Source of the DNA: Lachnospiraceae bacterium
GTDB taxonomy: Bacteria; Bacillota; Clostridia; Lachnospirales; Lachnospiraceae
Length of the DNA: 10,260 bases
NCBI GenBank assembly: GCA_014804185.1
Contig: JAAVAG010000114.1
Location: 1-10,260, forward strand
Reading direction: 5' to 3'
Shown in pieces: positions 5,287 through 10,260 of this stretch. A model generated the notes under the pieces. It was not told the origin of the DNA. It made no database searches and worked only from the letters and a program-made list of their open reading frames with translations. A program made the position numbers and the translations under genes. Each line of letters starts with the position of its first letter. Positions within the stretch are counted from its first letter, which is position 1.

Positions 5287-6072
5287 ATGAGTATCAATAT
5301 TCAGGCAAAACAGGATTATTCTTATCTTTTTGGAAGTTTAGGGTCGTCCGGCAGCTCGATGGGAAATTTGAATTTCCTTTCCGATTACGCCAGCATTAAG
5401 AACGGCAGTTATCTTAAGCTGATGAAAGCATATTATTCGGAGGGCAGCACGAGCAAACAGGCTTCTTCCATTGTGAACAGCAAGAAGAACAGTATGTCCG
5501 GCAACTCAGTGAGCGCGGATTCCAGCAAGACGCTGGCTAAAGTGCAGAGCAGTACGGATAAGCTGAAAGAATCGGCGGATGCGCTGCTGGCAACGGGAAA
5601 GGATTCTCTCTTTGCGGAGAAAGAGATCACGACGGTTGATGATGACGGAAAGAAAGTCACGACAAAGGGATATGACAAGGATGCAATCTACAGCGCCGTG
5701 TCCGACTTTGTTAAGAATTACAATTCCGTATTGGATGCCTCGGACGATGTGAACAGCAGTACAATTCTGAACAGAACTGCCAGCATGGTAAGCGCTACTG
5801 CCGCAAATGAGAAGCTTCTTTCCAGCGTTGGCATCACGATCGGAAAGGACAATTCCCTGTCTGTGGACAAGGAAACTTTCATGAATGCGGATATGAATAC
5901 GGTAAAGTCGCTGTTCAACGGGAATTACTCTTATGGTTACAGAGTGTCCGCACAGGCTTCCATGATTAATTTTGCCGCGGACAATGAGGCGGCAAAGTCT
6001 AATACGTATGGAGGAAACGGTTCTTATACCAACAATTATACATCCGGAAATATTTTTAATTCTATTTTCTGA
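5287..6072 (+). CDS. FliD-like (hook-associated protein 2 C-terminal type) protein of unknown role
   Basis: The product is 261 residues. I chose ATG 5287 because AGGGAG (5274-5279) precedes it by seven bases; an in-frame ATG at 5176 would lie upstream of the likely transcription start. Residues about 80-225 resemble the C-terminal part of the flagellar cap protein FliD: ADSSKTLAKVQSSTDKL, then VSDFVKNYNSVLDASDD from residue 138, a stretch of small polar residues, and DMNTVKSLFNGNYSYGYRV. The N-terminal segment NFLSDYASIKNGSYLKLMKAYY is one I associate with uncharacterised Lachnospiraceae proteins of this kind. The tail is rich in Gly, Asn, Tyr and Ser. No signal peptide or membrane segment is seen, and cysteine is absent, as in flagellar export substrates. 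At 261 residues it is much shorter than FliD (usually over 450). No other flagellar gene is in the window. The function is unknown; export through a flagellar-type route is a guess. Confidence 0.75.
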   Translation: MSINIQAKQDYSYLFGSLGSSGSSMGNLNFLSDYASIKNGSYLKLMKAYYSEGSTSKQASSIVNSKKNSMSGNSVSADSSKTLAKVQSSTDKLKESADALLATGKDSLFAEKEITTVDDDGKKVTTKGYDKDAIYSAVSDFVKNYNSVLDASDDVNSSTILNRTASMVSATAANEKLLSSVGITIGKDNSLSVDKETFMNADMNTVKSLFNGNYSYGYRVSAQASMINFAADNEAAKSNTYGGNGSYTNNYTSGNIFNSIF

Positions 6073-6111
6073 TGGCGGCACGAAGTGTGTAATGTTTTGA
6101 AAGCGAGAGAG

Positions 6112-6148
6112 TGGGGGACGGACGTCTGGACAGACAGTTCGTCCTCCA
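6112..6148 (+). other. Extra hairpin in the 3' untranslated region of the FliD-like gene
   Basis: TGGGGGACG (6112-6120) pairs with CGTCCTCCA (6140-6148), 9 bp with one G-U pair, and the interior folds again as GTCT-GGAC-AGAC. It has no T tract of its own and lies just ahead of the terminator. It could protect the mRNA 3' end. Confidence 0.6.
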
Positions 6149-6156
6149 AATCAATT

Positions 6157-6185
6157 TAAGGGGCTCTTATGAGTCCCTTATTTTT
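6157..6185 (+). terminator. Intrinsic terminator of the FliD-like gene
   Basis: TAAGGGGCTC (6157-6166) pairs over 10 bp with GAGTCCCTTA (6171-6180), with one G-U pair and the loop TTAT, followed at once by TTTTT (6181-6185). This is a textbook rho-independent terminator. Confidence 0.92.
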
Positions 6186-6415
6186 CCCTTCAGAATCCGG
6201 GCTTTCCGTCCGCACAGATTATGATCGGGCTCTACAAGCGGATCTGACAGGAAAAGAAGATGGTTGTGCCCATCGTATAGAAGCATCCGGCAATTCAGGA
6301 GAGTGGACATCCACAGCTTCTTATGGTAAAGTGAATGAAAAGTTTTTACAGAAAATTTTGAGAAAGTGCAAGGTTAAGTATCAGAGTAGAAATTGCTATG
6401 GCGTGGAGGTTATGT
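6186..6415 (+). other. Gap before the ArsR-type regulator, no gene supported
   Basis: The gap is 230 bp. An open frame runs through it from inside the terminator (6169) to 6519, overlapping the regulator in another frame. It has no ribosome site and no recognisable domain, so I do not call it. I see no well-matched promoter for the regulator; it must lie here unless there is read-through. Confidence 0.4.
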
Positions 6416-7357
6416 ATGGGAAAACAATTAAGGGTTCGGGTCAGCGATATAGAGGAGTTAAATCAGTTGGGGAAAGCACTTTCTTCTCCGATGCGCATTC
6501 AAATATTACAATTGATTAATTCAGAGAAAATGAGCATTGCAGAGATTGCTAAAAAATTAGGAATTCCTGCTTCCAGTGCCGCACGGGATATTAAGATTTT
6601 GGAAAATGCTGATTTGATTAAGGTGGAGGTGAAGCCCGGCAGCAGAGGAAATGTGAAAATGTGTGTGCGTACAACAGATTCTGTCAGTATACGGCTGTTG
6701 GAGTTAGTAACCGGTGTTGCCAGTGTCGCCAGTGTTGAGATGCCTATTGGAAATTATACCGGTTGTCAGGTAGAATCTTCCTGCGGAATTGCAAATGAAT
6801 ATGGGATTCTGGAGATGGACGATATGGAGCAGGCATTCTATCTGCCGGAGCGGACATCAGCGCAAATTCTCTGGAGCGCAAAAGGATATGTGGAATATAC
6901 TTTTCCCAATAAGCTGAACTCATTTTGCTATAAGTGCCTGCCGCGGTCGATCATTATTTCTGCGGAAATCTGTTCGGAAGCAGCGGGATATAAGGAGGAC
7001 TGGAAATCCGATATCACCTTGTGGGTGAATGGGGTGGAATGTGGAACCTGGATCAGTCCCGGAGATTTTGGAAAACGGAGGGGAAGGCTTACTCCTGCAA
7101 TATGGGGGGCCGGAAGAACTCAGTATGGAATGCTTGTGATCTGGGAAATAAAGCAGGAAGGCTGTTATATTAACGGGAGTAAGGCGGGAGAAACAACCAT
7201 TGATGATTTGAGGATAATGGACAAAAATTCTGTCCTTGTCAGGATTGGAAATAAAGAAGATGCTGTCCATGTGGGAGGGTTTAATTTATTCGGGAAAAAA
7301 TTTGGAGATTATGAGCAGGACATTATAATGAGTATTTCTTATTCAGAAATAGCATGA
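6416..7357 (+). CDS. ArsR-type winged-helix regulator with large C-terminal domain
   Basis: The product is 313 residues. ATG 6416 is preferred over the in-frame ATG 6398 because TGGAGG (6404-6409) sits six bases before 6416 and after 6398. Residues about 10-88 form a winged helix: LGKALSSPMRIQILQLI, then the helix-turn-helix SIAEIAKKLGIPASSAARDIKILENADLI (about 40-68), then a wing around VKPGSRGNVKMC. This is ArsR/SmtB-like, but the classic metal-binding cysteine/histidine box is absent and the protein is about three times the usual ArsR length. Residues about 95-313 look beta-rich (SDITLWVNGVECGTWISPGDFG and later VGGFNLFGKKFGDY) and may bind a ligand. I cannot name the domain; similar long regulators are common beside glycoside hydrolase genes in Clostridia. 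It is followed by GH39 and GH43 genes on the same strand, so control of the xylan locus is the likely role. Confidence 0.8.
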   Translation: MGKQLRVRVSDIEELNQLGKALSSPMRIQILQLINSEKMSIAEIAKKLGIPASSAARDIKILENADLIKVEVKPGSRGNVKMCVRTTDSVSIRLLELVTGVASVASVEMPIGNYTGCQVESSCGIANEYGILEMDDMEQAFYLPERTSAQILWSAKGYVEYTFPNKLNSFCYKCLPRSIIISAEICSEAAGYKEDWKSDITLWVNGVECGTWISPGDFGKRRGRLTPAIWGAGRTQYGMLVIWEIKQEGCYINGSKAGETTIDDLRIMDKNSVLVRIGNKEDAVHVGGFNLFGKKFGDYEQDIIMSISYSEIA

Positions 7358-7647
7358 GGTGGCCTGTTTTTTGTTCTGTGGACTTTATGCTCTGAAACGG
7401 GCATTTTAATCATTTTTTGGGTATAAAAAAAGATATTAAAAAATGTTTAACCAAAAAAGTGTTTAAATATCAAAAATGGACGCTAAAAACCAATAATAAT
7501 CACGAAAAATATTGCTCATTTAATGGTTTTAATATATATATTATCCAATACATAGATTGGCTGATGAAAAAATGTTGTCATATTCGTTTTTACAGAAATA
7601 TTTTACAAAAGGGTTTGCAGCGGGCAGTGTAAGAGCATGATAAACGT
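7358..7647 (+). promoter_or_regulatory. AT-rich control region upstream of the GH39/GH43 genes
   Basis: These 290 bp are far richer in A and T than the genes on either side. Visible elements: two GTTTAA copies around 7444-7467 separated by an A run, a palindrome AATATATATATT (7531-7542), a dyad CCAAT-6-ATTGG (7545-7560), and a candidate promoter TTGTCA (7575-7580), 18 bp, TATTTT (7599-7604). The dyad is 15 bp upstream of the -35 box, a usual place for an activator. No T-tract terminator follows the regulator gene. A 71-codon frame from 7417 is lysine/asparagine-rich, has no ribosome site and is not called. Confidence 0.45.
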
Positions 7648-9714
7648 ATGGAACAAAAACGTAGAGAGTTGAAAAGAAATAAATATTGGATTTGGGGTAT
7701 ATTGATAATCATGATTCTGGCAGGAGTGGCTGCTATCCGGATATGTTGGTCAGAATCGGATAATCCTCCGCCTGAAAGCAGTTCTGTGGCTGACAATCAG
7801 GAGGAAACAGGAAAAGCGGAATCAGAAGGGGCCGGGGATATCAGGAGAGAGGAGAATGAAAGCATGGATGAAACGCAGATTTTAGTGGATTTCAGCAAAA
7901 GGGATGGAGTACCGCTGATTAAAAAATTTGGTTTGTTTAACAGCGGTATTGTGCCGTTATCTCAGTATGAGCGGGACGCACATTTCTATGACGAAATTCG
8001 GGCGGATTCGCTGCGGATTGACTTGTACATGGGTGACGACAGATTTATGCTTGGCGATATGGTGGATGGTACGGTGGACAATATGATCTACGATTTTACC
8101 ACCCTGGATACGTTGATTGATCTTTTGAGAGAGCATGGGGTCGATTTGTATGCAAGCTGGTGTTATATACCGAAACCGTTGCAGATTAATAATGATTACA
8201 GGACGGGACCCTCCGATCTCACGGTGTACAAGGAGATGTTCCGTACATTTGCCCGCCATTATAAAGAACTCGGTATTAGGATCCCTTACCATGAAATTTA
8301 TAATGAACCGGATTGCGGAGATGTATTTTTCACCGGCGGTTGGGATGATTACACGAAAATGTATATTGCTGCGGTCCAGGGATTGCTGGAGGCTGACAAA
8401 GATGCCGTTGTCGGCGGACCTTCTACGGCATTTATCGATATAACCGGTGTGGGAGCAATTAAGAATTTTCTGGAAGAGATAAGTAAGGCGGATGTTCCGC
8501 TTGATTTTTTCAGTCATCACAGCTATGGCTGCGATAAGAAACAATACCTGGTCAGGACCAATCTGGCGCAGACTATATTAGGGCAGTATCCTGAATATGA
8601 TACAACAGAAATCCATCTGAATGAATTTAACAGCCTCATTCAGCCATTCACGCTGGGAGGGGATGCGGAAAAATCCCGCGGCGCTGCAACCATGCTGACT
8701 TCTTTTGAATTACTTCTGGAAGAGACGGATGTCACGTTGGCTCACTGGGCGCAATTTATGGATACCGGTTATGAACCTCTCGGCGCCATTGATACAGAGG
8801 GCATGCTGAAAGCGCCATATTGGGCGTTGTGGATGTACAGCCGGATGCCTGAAGAACGTGTACGGATAGAAGGTCTGCCGGACGTCATGCGGGAGGGATT
8901 ACATGCAATGGCTTCTGCAGATGAGGAGACGGCGGCAATCCTTTTGTGGAATGACAGCAAGACGGAAAGAAAAGAGGTATCGGTAAAGATTTCTTCTATA
9001 CCAATCACAGAGGGAAAACTGAGAATTTACAGGATGGACGATTCTATTTACGATTATGTAGGCGGTGACAGGGGATGCTCTGTTGTGCCGTCGGAGATTG
9101 TAGATTGGGACGGGACTTCGGAGGAATTTTCCATCTCATTGGAGCCGGGAGGATTTGCACTTTATCTTTTTGGCGGAGAAGAAAAAAAGGAAGACACAGA
9201 ACCTGTAGGTACATTGGTCAGAAAGTATTATGAGTTTACCGAACGTGAAAAGGCAAATTATTCTTTTTATGATATAACAGATCCCAAGGTATATCTTGGC
9301 ATGAATGGGGAGACCAGCGCAAGGTCTATAGTGGCTGTGGAATATGAAGATCTGCCGGATATGATTATGGTTGAGAGCAATCTGTCGGGGACCTATGAAA
9401 ATGTGGATTACAATACTGTGTTTCAGGTGCGTATTGATTATGAAGTCGATGGCGAATATGTTACATCGTATCAACTTTCCTATAGGCCTGTAAACGAAAG
9501 GCGGAACCGGGTTCTGCGATGGGGGACCGGTCGGAAAGCAGACGAGGAAGAAGTTGTTTCCACATTGCTCACGGGAAACACACAAATATCGCTGAAAGAG
9601 CATGCGCCGGAAGGATGGGATGGAAGAGCGATTATTACCTTTGAGATGAACTCTACAGGAAAAGACACATGTACGGAAATCACGATGAAGCCCATAAATG
9701 ATATTGCACATTGA
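7648..9714 (+). CDS. Membrane-anchored GH39-like glycoside hydrolase
   Basis: The product is 688 residues. A basic start (KRRELKRNK) leads into one hydrophobic segment, WIWGILIIMILAGVAAI (about 14-30), with no clear cleavage site or lipobox, then an acidic Ser/Glu/Pro linker to about residue 72, so it is probably tethered to the outer face of the membrane. The catalytic region (about 75-420) is a clan GH-A barrel: YHEIYNEPDCGD places the acid/base at E220, and TEIHLNEFNS places the nucleophile at E326. DFFSHHSYG and LAHWAQFMDTG also fit GH39 (beta-xylosidase / alpha-iduronidase). A beta-sandwich follows to about 510, ending SLEPGGFALYLFGG. Residues about 515-688 form an extra beta-rich domain I do not recognise. 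The ribosome site is weak (AAGAG at 7631-7635, long spacing); the start is supported by the anchor. The GH43 gene begins 64 bp downstream. Xylosidase activity is inferred. Confidence 0.82.
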   Translation: MEQKRRELKRNKYWIWGILIIMILAGVAAIRICWSESDNPPPESSSVADNQEETGKAESEGAGDIRREENESMDETQILVDFSKRDGVPLIKKFGLFNSGIVPLSQYERDAHFYDEIRADSLRIDLYMGDDRFMLGDMVDGTVDNMIYDFTTLDTLIDLLREHGVDLYASWCYIPKPLQINNDYRTGPSDLTVYKEMFRTFARHYKELGIRIPYHEIYNEPDCGDVFFTGGWDDYTKMYIAAVQGLLEADKDAVVGGPSTAFIDITGVGAIKNFLEEISKADVPLDFFSHHSYGCDKKQYLVRTNLAQTILGQYPEYDTTEIHLNEFNSLIQPFTLGGDAEKSRGAATMLTSFELLLEETDVTLAHWAQFMDTGYEPLGAIDTEGMLKAPYWALWMYSRMPEERVRIEGLPDVMREGLHAMASADEETAAILLWNDSKTERKEVSVKISSIPITEGKLRIYRMDDSIYDYVGGDRGCSVVPSEIVDWDGTSEEFSISLEPGGFALYLFGGEEKKEDTEPVGTLVRKYYEFTEREKANYSFYDITDPKVYLGMNGETSARSIVAVEYEDLPDMIMVESNLSGTYENVDYNTVFQVRIDYEVDGEYVTSYQLSYRPVNERRNRVLRWGTGRKADEEEVVSTLLTGNTQISLKEHAPEGWDGRAIITFEMNSTGKDTCTEITMKPINDIAH

Positions 9715-9778
9715 AACGATTTGCAGTTATGACTCATATAACGAAAGGGTAATAGTTAGAAAGGATGGGAGGAGTTAT

Positions 9779-10260
9779 ATGATTACAAACCCGATTTTAA
9801 GAGGTTTTAACCCGGATCCATCAATTCTTCGGGTCGGAGATGATTATTATATTGCAACATCTACCTTTGAGTGGTTCCCGGGGGTTCAGATTCATCATTC
9901 CAGGGATTTGAAGAACTGGAAGCTTCTTACCAGGCCATTGACGCGCAAAAGTCAGCTGGATATGGCCGGAATCCGGGCATCAAAAGGAATCTGGGCACCA
10001 TGCCTTTCCTATGATAATGGGAGGTTTTATCTGATTTACACAGTGGTAAAGTCTATTTTTGATCCGTTTTTTAATGGTGACAATTATCTTGTGACGGCAG
10101 AGAATATTTTGGGACCCTGGTCTGATCCCATATATTTAAACAGCAGTGGGTTTGACCCCTCTCTGTTTCATGATAAGAATGGGCGCAAATGGCTGGTGAA
10201 TATGTTGTTTGACTTCAGACCCGAAAAAAATACATTTGCCGGAATTGTAATACAGGAATA
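9779..10260 (+). CDS. GH43 beta-xylosidase / arabinofuranosidase (5' part only)
   Basis: ATG 9779 follows a strong GGGAGGAG (9767-9774). The gene runs off the right edge after 160 complete codons. The opening NPILRGFNPDPSILRVGDDYYIATSTFEWFPGVQI is typical of five-bladed beta-propeller GH43 enzymes of the xylosidase XynB type; D13 in NPDPSI is the expected general base, and D126 in GFDPSLFHD the expected pKa-tuning aspartate. The catalytic acid glutamate lies beyond the window. RPLTRKSQLDMAG and GIWAPCLSYDNGRFYLIYT also fit that group, which removes xylose from xylo-oligosaccharides. There is no signal peptide, so it should work inside the cell on imported oligosaccharides. It is probably in one operon with the upstream GH39-like gene. 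Arabinofuranosidase activity is the main alternative within the family. Confidence 0.92.
   Translation, partial: MITNPILRGFNPDPSILRVGDDYYIATSTFEWFPGVQIHHSRDLKNWKLLTRPLTRKSQLDMAGIRASKGIWAPCLSYDNGRFYLIYTVVKSIFDPFFNGDNYLVTAENILGPWSDPIYLNSSGFDPSLFHDKNGRKWLVNMLFDFRPEKNTFAGIVIQE

Noticed and set aside
6169..6519. A 116-codon open frame before and into the regulator gene
   Set aside because: It starts inside a terminator loop, has no ribosome site and overlaps the regulator's helix-turn-helix in another frame.
7417..7632. A 71-codon open frame in the AT-rich gap
   Set aside because: Non-ATG start, no ribosome site, low-complexity lysine/asparagine content; the stretch looks like a control region.
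9711..9742. A second promoter or a catabolite (cre) site between the GH39 and GH43 genes
   Set aside because: TTGAAA and TATAAC are 20 bp apart, and the cre-like string has one base too few between TG and CG.

Overview
The window looks like chromosomal DNA of an anaerobic Clostridia species, most likely a gut-type Lachnospiraceae. The reasons are inferred from sequence alone: strong purine-rich Shine-Dalgarno sites, a VOC-fused KDPG aldolase, a DUF3795 protein, an ArsR-type regulator with a large C-terminal domain, and GH39/GH43 hemicellulose genes of the kind common in that family. No database search was possible.

Layout. Positions 1-1485 hold the end of a KDPG/KHG aldolase gene and a complete 2-keto-3-deoxygluconate kinase gene, the last two steps of hexuronate (pectin, glucuronate) catabolism. 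Positions 1515-1717 form a self-contained tRNA-Leu(AAG) unit with its own promoter, a GC-rich leader hairpin and a terminator. Positions 1755-3710 hold small accessory genes on the + strand: a GNAT acetyltransferase broken by one in-frame TAA, a cysteine-rich DUF3795 protein and a second GNAT. A convergent gene (3746-4831, - strand) encodes a sugar kinase of the N-acetylhexosamine 1-kinase type.

The most unusual part is about 4941-5164. It is not convincingly coding, but it folds on paper into a compact multi-helix RNA. It has a 19-bp closing helix, a second long hairpin stacked directly on it, two hairpins capped by identical GTAA (GNRA) tetraloops, one of them with a tandem GA/GA internal loop, a perfect 12-bp hairpin, and eight T's right after the closing helix. 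It is followed by a separate strong promoter and a gene for a FliD-like protein (5287-6072), so it is more likely a stand-alone structured RNA than a leader. The raiA-motif RNA of Clostridia is the first known family to test.

From 6416 to the end lies a hemicellulose-use locus: an ArsR-type regulator, a 290-bp AT-rich regulatory gap, a membrane-anchored GH39-like glycosidase, and the start of a GH43 beta-xylosidase that runs off the window. The likely logic is that the anchored enzyme acts on xylan-type oligosaccharides at the cell surface and the GH43 enzyme, which has no signal peptide, finishes the products inside the cell, possibly under control of the upstream regulator.
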